A stretch of 64,000 bases of DNA. Origin: Scenedesmus sp. ARA3 (taxonomy: Eukaryota; Chlorophyta; Chlorophyceae; Sphaeropleales; Scenedesmaceae). The stretch is from the NCBI GenBank assembly GCA_004335835.1, contig RWJK01000116.1:1-64000 (forward strand). Direction: 5' to 3'. A program made the translations under genes and the position numbers. A model generated the notes under the pieces. That model worked only from the letters and a program-made list of their open reading frames with translations, had not been told where the DNA came from and searched no databases. This document shows, piece after piece, positions 52,064 through 63,432 of this stretch (positions within the stretch are counted from its first letter, which is position 1; the number at the start of each line of letters is the position of its first letter).

Positions 52064-53353
52064 ATGGCGACTCTGGACGCGACGTGCCTGTTTCCAGCGG
52101 GCATGGATGATCTGCTGGATGACCCCATCCTCTGCTCCCCAGACTTCCTGCAGTTCCTGGGCGACAATGACCTCACAGGCCCTCTGCCAATTATTCCAGA
52201 CGCTCCTGTTGCTCAGGCCCCCATCGAGGCCCCAACCTCTCCAGAGGTCACCAGCAGCGTCACTGCCGCAGTGCTGCAGCCAGCAGTCACCACAGCAGTG
52301 CCTGCAGCCTACATGACAGCCCATCAACCCGCAGCAGTGCCCATCCATGTCCCCAGTGGCACGCTGCTACAGTCCCAGCAGCTGGTGCACCCGCAGCCGC
52401 TGCTGCTGGTTGCCCCTCAGAAACCACAGCTGCAGCCCAGCAGGGCTGCCTCCTGCAGCAGCAGTGATGCCAGTGGTGGCCGTGTGTTCCCCAGCTCTAT
52501 GCCTGGCAGCCCCGTCAGCAGCCCTGCACCTACCAGCAGCAGCGACATCAGCTCCCTGCCGCCTGCGCTAAACGCCCCTCGCATCAGCTCAGCTGGCGAC
52601 ATGGGTGCCAAGCGCCAGCGCCTGCAGTCGAGCAGTTCCGTTGCTGCGGCGGCAGCAGCCTTCCTAAAGCAGCCCCAGCATCAGCAGCAGCAGCCGTCTT
52701 CGTCTTCCCCGCCCTCTTCGTGTCAGCAGGAGCAGCAGCCGCTGACCAAGCAGCAGATTGCCGCCAACAAGCGCCGTGCGCCCGAGATCGACTGGCGCAG
52801 CATTGACGACCCTGCTGAGCGCCGCCGCCAGCGCCGGCTGGCCAAGAATCGCGTCACTGCTGCTCGTTCTCGTGAGCGCAAGAAGGAGCAGCTGGCAGGT
52901 ATGGAAGACCGCATGGATTCACTGGAGCAGGAGAATGTCCAGATGCGTGCGCTGCTGGCCAGCCTGAGCCAGGAGAACGCCAGCTTAAGGGAGCAGTTAG
53001 CTAGCCTCACTAGAGGCGCAGCTGCATGCTTAAACACCACAGGGAGCGGCCCCGAGCCTGCCGTGCTCAAGTGTATAGCTATAATGCACTTGGTGGCCTG
53101 TCTCGTCCTGAGTGTTAGAGCAGCCTTTGGGCTGGCGTTCACAGTTCTGGTTTCAGGTTTGGCGCAGCAGCAAGCGCGGATGTGCAATCTTCCTGTTTGT
53201 CCTGTGTCGCTGTGCGTGGATTCTAGCCTGCCGGCTGCAGTTGGCAGTAAACTTGCCTGCTTGCAGCGATTGCAGGACAGCAGCAGTGGTGGTGTGTTGC
53301 GGCCCCGGTCAAGACCAGCAGTGGTTGGTGTTGCTGTGGCGGTAGCGGCTTAG
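52064..53353 (+). CDS. bZIP transcription factor with hydrophobic C-terminal segment (bZIP60/XBP1-like?)
   Basis: A single coding exon of 429 residues. An acidic start (MDDLLDDPILCSPDFLQFLG) looks like an activation domain, followed by Ser/Pro/Gln-rich linkers. The basic region RRLAKNRVTAARSRERKK (about 257-274) has the N-x7-R spacing of bZIP proteins, and the adjoining heptads carry leucines through ENASLREQLASL. After it, residues 333-368 are strongly hydrophobic (PAVLKCIAIMHLVACLVLSV). Plant bZIP60 has the same arrangement: the unspliced form is tethered to the ER by a C-terminal helix until IRE1 splices the mRNA. The basic region is also close to bZIP60. I infer a role in the ER stress response. 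A plain nuclear bZIP, or an unrecognised intron near the C-terminus, are alternatives. TGTAA at 54448-54452 is a possible poly(A) signal. Confidence 0.8.
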   Translation: MATLDATCLFPAGMDDLLDDPILCSPDFLQFLGDNDLTGPLPIIPDAPVAQAPIEAPTSPEVTSSVTAAVLQPAVTTAVPAAYMTAHQPAAVPIHVPSGTLLQSQQLVHPQPLLLVAPQKPQLQPSRAASCSSSDASGGRVFPSSMPGSPVSSPAPTSSSDISSLPPALNAPRISSAGDMGAKRQRLQSSSSVAAAAAAFLKQPQHQQQQPSSSSPPSSCQQEQQPLTKQQIAANKRRAPEIDWRSIDDPAERRRQRRLAKNRVTAARSRERKKEQLAGMEDRMDSLEQENVQMRALLASLSQENASLREQLASLTRGAAACLNTTGSGPEPAVLKCIAIMHLVACLVLSVRAAFGLAFTVLVSGLAQQQARMCNLPVCPVSLCVDSSLPAAVGSKLACLQRLQDSSSGGVLRPRSRPAVVGVAVAVAA

Positions 53354-55252
53354 CTGTTGCGAGCTGGCTGGTTGACAGAATGGCAACTTGTACCATCACC
53401 ACTGCTGGGGCAGTTTTTTTGTTGCGAACGCTGTGCTGGCTATTTCGGTGCTGCGTGGTTTTGTGCATGTATGGAGCGGAGCTGTAGACCATTTACGGTG
53501 ACGGGTGGCATTCTTGACTAATAGCGTGGGGGTGGTGTGCTGCTCGACTTTGAACAGCAGAATTCAATCCGTGTGTGGGGCAGATGTGTGGAGATATGCA
53601 TCGTTGTAGCCCATCGTGGCTGTACAGTTACTGATATCCTCATCAATCACCAAGCATGTATGTCAATGTGGCAACAAACCAAATCTGAAAACAGCACAGC
53701 AGGCGCAGGGCGTGTTCAGTCACGCCAGCACAGCTCATCAGGTGACTCTTGTAGTCTCTGTGCATGGTGGTGCTGTGTGGCTGCAGTGTGTGCAACGCCT
53801 GCTGTGTCCGCTGATGCTCTTTAGAAAGGTGTGTGAGTGGTGATAGTGTTTCACAGCAAATGGACTGCTGTTGCGCAGCATGAGTGCGCTGCAGATGGTG
53901 TCTGCATGCCAGCCTGAGTAGGAGGTGGCAGTGATGCTGTGTTGAACAGGTCACAACTGTGACACAGTGTCCCAGTGGTGCATGTCCCATGCTGAGTATG
54001 CAGAGATACAGGAGTCGGTGTTGGTTGGCTGCTGCCTGTGGTGCAGAGCCAGAGTATGAGCATTGGGTGTGTGGCTTTGGTCCAGTGACTGCGCCTACCA
54101 ACTGCAGGGCGACGTCCTACCAGCAGTTGCACCTGGGAAGTGCATTGTTGCATGACAAGGCTCAAGTAGCCTCAGGTGTGTTACGTGCACAACGATTGTT
54201 GATGATGGTCTGGCGTCAGCGCATACTGATTGTGGTGTCTGGTAGAGGGAGCGTTGTTGGTTATGCACCTTTGGGATGGGATGGAGGCAGCGGATGGTTG
54301 GTTGGAAGAGTGGCGCAAATCGCTGGCCTGTCACGTGTGGCCTCGTGCGCGACTGTGGGTGGAGCATCATTTGTGTGACATGTATGCATTGACTGTGCCG
54401 CAGGCACACAGAAGCAAACTCATGTGAAGTGATCGGTGTAGCTTCTTTGTAAGTGACAAAGCTGAACATTTGCAGAGTGAGAAAACATGGTTTGCTTCAA
54501 CAGCAGCCCGGCGCTTGAAGGGGTCAGGTTGGAAACCACGGCTGATGCTGCAGGCTGGCTGCAAAGGGGTCATCTAGAAACATGATAACCCTTACTATGT
54601 GCATTCAATGAAACGTTCAAGGCGTGAACATGGTAACCTAATCCACCATGTGGGAAGCTGCATGTATCCACCTGCACACAAGCGCTTTTCACAGTGAACA
54701 GGCAAACAACTGCAAGCATTGTTGCTGTTGAAAGCTCTAAATCTTGCGTTACCTGACGTTTGTTGACTGTTATCACACGCGGTCTTCACCGTGATGGCTT
54801 TTGCAGCCGTGTCGTCACCAAAAGCATTCTGCCCTGTGACCTTTCCTGCCAACGACTGGGCACTACTCAAGCACGAACTGTTCCTGCACTGCCACAGCTG
54901 GTCCAAGTCCCGCTGCTCGGCTTTCCAAGTTTTATCGTTGCTAACGCGCAGCGCGTCCGTCCGTCTATACGTACTTGACGAGGTCACCAACCGGAACATG
55001 GACCGGGTCAAATCTGTTACGTAAGCCGGACCACAGCGCAGAACCGCTAAGCACTGCATAGCCATCTATATCCACTCTGAAACGTTACGTTTTGACGTTC
55101 AGTATGTGCTAGCAACGCGTGCAGTACCCACGGGCAGCAACTCTGTGTCTGGCATGCGAGCAAGGTGTGCACAAGTACCACGACGCTGCAGCCGTGGTTG
55201 CACCTTCTTGTGAACACAGCTATCTAGCCGAACATCTCACTGATAGTACAGC
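53354..55252 (+). other. Long bZIP 3' UTR and promoter of the next gene
   Basis: About 1.9 kb with no family-like exon. The + strand is T/G-rich to about 54450, where TGTAA occurs (54448-54452). The rest should contain the promoter of the gene at 55253. Short frames on both strands at 54595-55065 have no supporting splice structure or resemblance. Confidence 0.4.
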
Positions 55253-56388
55253 ATGAGCGGGCGACTGGTAGCAGCGACAGCTGAAAACAACTTCAAATTC
55301 CATCAGGTGATGATGCTGAGACCGTGTGTATGCGGGCAAAGGAAGGCTGCAGAAACAATGATTCAATCGTTTACATTTGTTTAACTTAACCTGATACCGG
55401 CAGGCCACCAGCAACATTGCTGGCACAGCTGAAGGGTTGAAGAGAAAACTGAAGCAGCTGGATGCAGGTGCGCATGCTTCCCCACGCTGCAGACACACCC
55501 AGCGCAGTACCTATTAGTGAACCACCATTGGACAGCAAACAAGGCATCTGACTGACAACAGTGTTGTTTCAGCAGAGCTGAAAGAGGACCTGAAGGGCAA
55601 CAAGGAGTTCGAGGACTACCTCACAAAGCTGAACCTGCAGAAGGCTGACATCCAGGGCAGGATAGAAAAGAACAAGACCTGGATTGTGCGTTCTGCGGTG
55701 CTTCAGCAAATGCTCGAACTGCCGAACAGCCTGGCAAGCAGCAGCACTCATATGTGCCAGATTTGACAGCCGCTGCTTGCACACAGCCATCAGCAGAAGT
55801 GCTGTTGCTGAATCATAGCCGCTGTAGCAAGTACTCTGCGGTGCATAGGCCTTGTGCAGCTCAAAGCAACGATGCGTGTTGGAAACGCCAAGCCATGCCG
55901 GCAGCTGACACACTCAATGCCTTGTGTGCTGCTGGGGCGCTTGCAGGAGAACTTTGAGGCGAACTCTGACAATGGTGCATTTGAGGCGCAATACAGGCGG
56001 CTGCTTGAAGAGATTCAGCAAATATACGAGTCAGCCAAGGAGTTCCATGGCAAGGTAGGCAGGTGCAGCAGCAAGCAACATGCTACTTGCTGGGTGATAC
56101 GTGGCGTTCCTGTGCTGACGTAGCAGATGTATGCTGGACTGTGCTGCAGTTGACTGCATGCAGCACCACCTGCTGTGCTGAAGCTGGCAGCAAGTGCTGG
56201 CAGCGACGTCATGCAGCAGCAAATGTCCAGCACAGGCATGACTTGCATCTGCATCCACACATGTGACCTTGCAATTGTGTTGTGCAAACCTGCAGGGTAT
56301 CGATATGCTGATCAATGAGTTTGGGTATCACATCGCTTACAAGCGCTGGAACGACACCTTCTCAGCAGTGCCTTTCAAACCCAAGTGA
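55253..56388 (+). CDS. Unidentified 143-residue charged helical protein
   Basis: Five exons, 55253-55306, 55404-55467, 55573-55685, 55947-56054 and 56296-56388, join in frame at clean GT-AG sites. The product starts MSGRLVAATAENNFKFHQ. A central charged segment with a coiled-coil look follows (EGLKRKLKQLDAAELKEDLK, then KNKTWIENFEAN). The end is compact and aromatic: GIDMLINEFGYHIAYKRW followed by NDTFSAVPFKPK. I do not recognise the family with confidence. The conserved-looking C-terminus and small size suggest a structural or axonemal-type protein, and the next gene is a ciliary motor, but neither proves function. TGTAA at 56712-56716, 324 bases after the stop, supports a real transcript unit. 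Confidence 0.7.
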
Positions 56389-57653
56389 TTGCAGCTGGAG
56401 CCACAGTGAGGCCGAAGCGCCACAGCTGCTCAGGCTGCTGTGCATGATGTCACAGGCCTTTCCCTGGAGAGAGGACAGCTGCCTGCATGTGCATATTGGA
56501 CACAGAAACCATGCAACAGCCAATGTGAAGACATCTACCATGCCTACAACTGTCATTTTACATCTGCTTCATGGCAAGCTCAGAACCCAACATATGCCGA
56601 TCAGGCGCCTGGACGGCAACCAATACAGCAACGTATATCCTGTGTGAGGGATGGCCCCTGCAGGAGATGTGGTATTGCTTCAGGCTTACTGCAAGCAATG
56701 CTGTGGCTATATGTAAGCCGCTTTGATAGCGGAGGTGATACAATGTCGTGCAGAGGTCTGGGTAGTGGCATGCGCCGCACAACGTGGTGGCATGCACCAC
56801 ACAACATGGGAGCGCTTGTTGTTACAAGAATTATGGTGGTTGACCTGATGATTTTTCCCTGGCATGTGTAGCATATGGTCCTGCAATGGTCTGTGCTGCA
56901 CTGTTGGGCGTGCATGTTGACTGCATCAGTACTGCTAAATTAATAAATTTCGAGGTTATCGCAGCCTTTGTGGCTTGACAGTTTCTGCCCTTCTGCTGTA
57001 CTGCCAACCCATGTGCACTGGAGGCGTGCCCAGTTGCACAAGCTGTGATGAAATGCAGCCTTTGCCATTACACGGTGTGCAACAAAACTGTCATCACTTT
57101 TGCGTTCAACACCTTTTTAGACGTCTGCTGCTCGCTTGAGATGCTTAGTGTACCGAAAGGGCAATCCTGACGGTGTTGTCAGGAGGATCAGGCTCAGCCT
57201 GGCTGCAGATGTACAACAGCAGTACATGTCAGTTGTTGGTGCTTCAACCAGGGTTTGGCACACGAGTGCAAAAGTCATTCCTTCGAGTCGAAGACTTCAA
57301 TCAAGCAACCTTACTTTACGAGTCTGCCGTTGTACTATGCGTGGCAGTAAGCATAAGCGTACAGTAGTCGACGAGTCTGAATTCTGCAATCACATCGCCC
57401 GGATACCGAGGCTACGATTTGCTCCTGCTGCGCCTCATAGCATACAAAGAGTCCATATCCATGTTTAATATATTGCGGTGCTGACCAGGAGCTGGAGAAG
57501 GCGAATAGTGCAGCACTGGTAGTGCTGCTGTCTGGGGACCAGCGGCCTAGGTGCATAGGCCTGTCAGGCCTACAAAGGCTGGGCAGCTCGATGAATCATT
57601 AGCCTAATGCCACCTGGTCTTTCAGCAGTCCATACTCTGGTTGCTGGTGCAAG
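56389..57653 (+). other. 3' UTR of the 143-residue protein gene and promoter of kinesin-II
   Basis: TGTAA at 56712-56716 is a likely poly(A) signal. The segment around 56930-57130 is locally A/T-rich and could be the kinesin promoter. No exon is seen. Confidence 0.45.
56712..56716 (+). terminator. TGTAA poly(A) signal of the 143-residue protein gene
   Basis: TGTAA lies 324 bases after the stop codon at 56388. Confidence 0.5.
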
Positions 57654-60600
57654 ATGTCAAAGAATACTGAATCTGTAAAGGCAAGTGTTTGAAGCAGCAA
57701 ATGATGCAATGGCTGTGCTGGCTCCCTCGACATGCTCTTGGCAACGATGATTCCTGTGAACCTGCAGGTGGTGGTCAGATGCAGGCCACTTAATGAGAAA
57801 GAGAAGCAGGATGGAAGGGAGCGCATCGTTGACATGGATGCCCGCCAGGGCCAGGTTGCGGTAAGCAGGAGCGTCAGCGCTTGGCATGTAGCAGATGCTA
57901 TCAGGTTGCAGGATGCCGGTGGCCTGCAGCAGGTGCCTGTACAAGCTATGATGTTGCATGACCCAACAACGGGTGTGTAAGTTGAACACGAGAAATTTGT
58001 TGATTGCTGTTTGCAGGTGCGCAATCCAAAGTCAGAAGAACCCCCTAAGACTTTCACGTTTGACCAGGTGCGCTCCCAACAGCAGACAGAGCACTGCAAT
58101 GGGCAGATCATGCTGGCTACCTGTACTGTAGCAGCAGCGCAGTGGTGGGCTGCAGCTTACAGGGCACACTGCTACAACCCTGTGCTGCAGAACAGCAGCA
58201 GCAGCAGCAGCAGCACAGCAGCATGCCAGGAGCAGGCCTCAATGACATTCTGCAACAGCCACGTTCAGCTTCTCCCAGTTGCATCACCCACTTCACACCC
58301 TATTCTGTCTTGGACTTTCACCAATGCCAGGTGTATGACTGGAACAGCGAGCAGGCAACCATCTTTGAGATCACAGCAAAGCCCATTGTTGATGCTTGCA
58401 TGGATGGCTATAATGGTAGGCCAAATGACTCTTCCAGCAGCTGTTGCATGCCAGAAATGCAGCAGTGAACCCGCTTTACGGCAAGCTGAGGGTCGGCCAC
58501 CAGTAGCAGCAGCACACTATTGCCGCATGCACCTTCCAGCCATGCCCTCTGGTTCCGCAACTGGTGCCTTGACGTATCCTTGCTGTGTCATACCACCAGG
58601 TACAATATTTGCCTATGGCCAGACTGGCACTGGCAAGTCCTTCACTATGGAGGGCAGGGATGACCCGCCTGAGCTGCGCGGCATCATCCCCAGCACCTTC
58701 AACTACGTGTTTGACACCATCTCGCAGCAGAGTGAGCACCAGCTTGCAGGATTGTTGCCTGCAGCAGCGGCAGCAGTTCAGGCACTCCAGATGCGCGTGT
58801 ACTGCGTGTGGTGCTGGCATGGCTGGGGAAGCAACATTTTTGTGGTCAAGTCATGCGCAGACTGGTGGAGGTCAGCAAAGCTGCCAGCCGCTTCAACAGC
58901 ATGTGCGCGTCCCTCTGCACACGTAGTATGCACATCCGGCCGTGGTGCATGGCCAACCGCAATGTATTTCAAAAATTTCCTGACTGTGCTGACTGATGCA
59001 CGTTGCACCACACGCAGGCGGCGCGAAGGAGTTCCTGGTGCGCGCCAGCTACCTGGAGATCTACAACGAGGAGATCCGCGACCTGCTGTCCAAGAACCCG
59101 CAGGCGCGCCTGGAGCTCAAGGAGCACCCCGACCGGGGCGTGTACGTGAAGGACCTCATGCAGTTTGTGGTCAAGAGCGTGGCAGAGATCGGCAGCGTGC
59201 TGCAGGTGAGGCGGCTGGCGTGGGCGGGCAGGCGTTGGCTGGGGGCGCTGGCCTGCAAGTGGCAATTTGCAGGGCCCAGCAGCTGCCGATGGCAGCCAAC
59301 TTGGGACGCCAGCCGCACTTGTAAAATGCTTGAGTGCGATGTTGGGCACTGTCGACTTGTTTTTCTGCGCCCTGCGTTTTGCACTGCTGCCAGGTGGGCA
59401 AAAAGAATCGTGTAGTTGGTGCTACCTTGATGAACCAGGACAGCTCCCGCTCCCACTCCATCTTCACCATCACCATTGAGGCCACGGAGCGCCACAACAG
59501 CAACCAACCAGGTAAGCAACATCCAGTGCGTCCAGCTGCTAGGACCTTCATAGCTGCTTGCCCTTTCTTGCTTGCTCATAATGTCACACCTCCAGCAGCA
59601 TACCAAGGATCTGCAATATGTTAAGTACAAGAGGCGATGCAATGGGCTTCTTTGCTGAAAGCCTGCTGCTGGTCTGTTTGTTGCTGCTGTGTGGCGCTGT
59701 GCAGACGCTGATGGCTCCAGTCACATCCGTGTGGGCAAACTCAATCTGGTGGACCTGGCAGGCAGTGAGAGGCAGAGCAAAACAGGCGCAACAGGTGGGC
59801 ACCAGGCACTGACATGGCCAAACAGGAATGCATGATCATTGCAGCTCCCTTGTTAACTCCCCTAGTCCTGCGCTGACTTTAAGATGCTGCAAGCCTTCGT
59901 GGTGCACAGCTCTGTGAGGATGCCTGCAGTGCACCTTGCAATGGTGCCACATCTCATTTACCCCCCCCCCTGGCACCTACTGTGCTGTGCAGGTGACAGG
60001 CTGAAGGAAGGCATCAAGATCAACCTGTCTCTTACTGCCCTGGGGAATGTCATCAGCGCGCTCGTGGACGGCAAAAGTGGCCACATCCCCTACAGGTGCG
60101 CATGTGTGGTATCATGCCTCCTGTGTTGGCCGTGGCCACCAGCCACTGGTGCCAGGGCTGTCAGTTTGTAGCCGCGTGCCTATGGCCCATGGACTACCAC
60201 TTGTCAGCCTCCATACACACATAAATCATGTGATGTGCTATTTACATCCTCGTGCCCTGACAAAGCGACCATGGTGTGCTCTGTTGTGCTGCAGGGACTC
60301 CAAGCTGACGCGGCTACTGCAGGACAGCTTGGGAGGCAACACCAAGACAGTCATGGTAGCAAACGTGGGCCCTGCAGACTGGAACTTTGAGGAGACCATT
60401 AGCACACTGAGATACGCCAACAGGTCCGCTGCTGGCAGTGTTGGTTGATCTGGGCCTGTTGTGTGACTGCTGGGCGCATGCTGGCTGCTTGCAGTACTAC
60501 AGCCACTACCTGCTTTGCATGGTGGCACAGTGCGCAGTGCTGCCTGCCGACAGCTCTTGCCAACAAACACGTACACGCCTGCACCCATTTGATCATGGGA

Positions 60601-63432
60601 GTGTGGAGTTGTGAGCAATGGTGTGTTCCCTGTGCTGCAGGGCGAAGAACATCACCAACAAGCCACGCATCAATGAGGATCCCAAGGATGCAATGCTCAG
60701 AGAGTTCCAGGTCGGCTAAGTGCTGCAGCTTTCATGCAGCTGACGCGCTGCCTGCTAGATTGCAGCCATGTGAGCATGCCCATGTACGAGGACGTGATGT
60801 ACTGCCGGCATCACTAGCAAGCAGAGTATGCGCTGCTTGGTAATGTTGCAGCACCTGCACCTGGATGCATGCTGAGTGTTTGAGCTCAGCACGTCCATGT
60901 GTATACTGCTTGCAGGATGAAATTGCAAGATTGAAAGCGCAGCTGGCTGCCAGGCAGGGCACAGGAGGGGCAGCGGGTGGTATTGCAGCAGACGTTCAGG
61001 TAGGTGTTGCTTGACTGCTCCTCATTCCATACTTGTTGGCATGTAACAAGCAGTGGGTGTGGAAGCTCCTCATGTGTACGGCGCAGTGCGTGCCACAGCA
61101 CACATCACCATCATCATGTGCCACGGCACACATGTCACCTGAACAACAGATGAAACAACACTTTCTGTGTTCAAAGCTCCCGCAATGCATGACTTGCTCG
61201 GTGTGTGTATGTGTGTTGCATTCTGCTGTCGGCTGCGCTCACTGCAGGTTGTTGAGCGTGTGGTGGAGGTTGAGCCTGACAAGGCGGCGCTGGTGGAGCA
61301 GCTGCGCGCACAGATGAAGGCGGAAATGGAGGCGCAGCAGGAGCAGCAGCTGCAGGGCCAGGCCCTGGAGGCAGCACGGCAAGAGGCTGAGGCACGTGCA
61401 CGCCAGCAGCTGGAGGTAGGTTCAGCCAGCTGGGTCATGTGTGTGGGCAGCTTTGACAGGCTGCACTTGTCAGCATGCACAGCATCTATGCAGATGTATG
61501 AGAACCAAGCTGAACATGAACGCTACACACCACCAGCTGCGCATGGTCTATCAGTGCATTACCCGGATGTGGTTGTGCTGCCTTGCTGCTTGCAGTCCTT
61601 GATGACTGCCAGCAATGCCACTGAGGAGCAGCGCCTAGCCCTGAGGGAGGCGCTGAAGGGGCAGATCGCCAATATGCGGGCGCTGCAAGCAGCCGCAGAG
61701 AAGGACAAGCAGGAGCAGCAGGAGCTGCTGGCACGCATTGCAGCCATGGAGGGCAAGGTATGTTGCGTGTGCACTGCAGCCAGAGAGCTGCATGGCAGCC
61801 AATGCTACCAAGCGAATGCAGTAGAGGCACGCCCATACCTTTGATAGGGGTGGTAGTTGCTGGCAGCCTCTGCATATGGCAGTGGTGCAACATGTGGCAG
61901 AAGTATGCGTGTGCCACTCATGCTTAAAGTCTGTCTTTGTTATGCGTCAGGCCGCTTCTGGTTTGCACAAGAACCTGTACATATGCTGGCTCCACTGCAG
62001 GTGCTGCATGGCGGCGAGAACCTGCTGGACAAGGTGGAGCAGCTGAAGCAGCGCAGCGCGGCCACCAAGACGCAGCTGGAGGTGGCGGCGCGGCAGCAGG
62101 AGGAGCAGCGGCGCCGCCTGGAGCAGCTGCAGCTGGAGCGGCTGGACCTGGATGCGCAGTACAGCTGTTTGGAGGTGAGGGATGGCATGCGGCCTGGCTG
62201 TGCTGCGTTTGCTGTGGGACAGCAGCTGAATGTGGCACGAGGAGAATTTGCACTTATGTGGCTGCACACCATGGCATGTGGTGTATGGCGCAGACACAGT
62301 CGTGTGACCGTCAAGTTAAGTGTAGAACCCACGAAAGTTGCAGCACTGCTGTCCAGCCATCCTGTCACTGCCTCACCCCAACCATGGTGCTGCTGCAGGA
62401 GGAGGTGGCTCAGAAGACGAAGCAGCTCAAGGCGCTGTACGTTCGCTACAAGGAGCGCAAGGCAGAAGCGACAGATGTGCAGGCGCAGTTCCAAGCTGAG
62501 CGTGAAGACTTGCTGGCTGACTACAGGGCACTCACGCAGCAGATCAAGCTGAAGAACCTGGCCATCGCTGCATTCATACCGCCGGCCTACCAGGACCTGA
62601 TCATGGCAGTGTGCGAGTGGCATGAGTATGAAGAGAAGTGGGTCATTGCAAACGTGCATGCAGCAGGTGAGGGAAGGCAGAGACTTCCCTGAATAGGCAG
62701 CATACGGCATAGGATGAAGACATACGCCTCACTGTAGTGTCCAACACGTGGTGCTACAAGTGGCAATGGTTTATGCAATGTCTTTTCATGTCGCTGATTC
62801 AGTTTGCAAATAGATGCTGACAACATGACTGTGGTGTTTGCTGCCGTGCCTGCCTGCTCTGCTTCTCAGGCAACAACATACGCACACAGCGTGAGCTGGA
62901 CCAGGCTCCAGCGGCTCCCGCAGCTTTTGACCTGTGCAAGCATGATGCGGAGAGGTTGCAGCGGGTGTACCTCACCTACTCGGACCTTGATGCAGACCAG
63001 GAAACAGCAGCAGGCAGCAGCAGCATGGCCAACTCTGGTGGTCAGTATGGCAGCAGCGGGCGGCCCTCTTCAGCACGAAGGACGTCGCGGCAAGCAGTTG
63101 TTAGCGCCTCAACTGGCGTGCTTGTGGGTGGCATAGGTGCAAGGCCTGGCTCGGCAGCAGCGCGCAGGACAAAGGAGTTGCTACTGAGTGCAGCTGCTGG
63201 CAATGCTGGTGGGATTGGCGGCAATGGTGCACTGCAGCAGAAGGGGAGGCCCGGGTCGTCGCTGTTGGATGGGTTTGCTGCAGCTGATGGCAGGGGCAGC
63301 CCGGCAGGCGGCCGCGCCGTCAGTGCTGCAGCTGCAGGGGACCAGCAGGCAGTGCCCAAGGCACGCGGCCTGGTGAAGGGCAGCACCGATGCGATGCGCA
63401 GGCAGACACGCCCTCAGAGCAGGGGCTTGTAG
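57654..63432 (+). CDS. FLA10: Kinesin-II motor subunit, FLA10 (KIF3-type)
   Basis: Seventeen exons give 834 residues: 57654-57680, 57768-57860, 58017-58067, 58331-58415, 58600-58731, 59018-59205, 59394-59511, 59705-59794, 59993-60095, 60295-60423, 60641-60710, 60916-60999, 61248-61415, 61596-61757, 62001-62174, 62399-62666 and 62870-63432. The start MSKNTESVK joins [13 protein letters not shown] through a GC-AG intron. The motor shows GQTGTGKS (about 92-99), [14 protein letters not shown] and [19 protein letters not shown]. The neck [13 protein letters not shown], a coiled-coil stalk and the [14 protein letters not shown] tail are those of kinesin-II. This motor drives anterograde intraflagellar transport. 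By recalled sequence it is nearest Chlamydomonas FLA10; its partner FLA8 cannot be excluded. The last 150 residues are Ser/Gly/Arg-rich. TGTAA at 63847-63851 follows. Confidence 0.93.

Noticed and set aside
54791..55024. 78-codon + strand frame considered as a first exon of the 143-residue protein
   Set aside because: ATG 55253 gives a short exon that joins in frame at a good donor; the upstream frame has no usable splice link.
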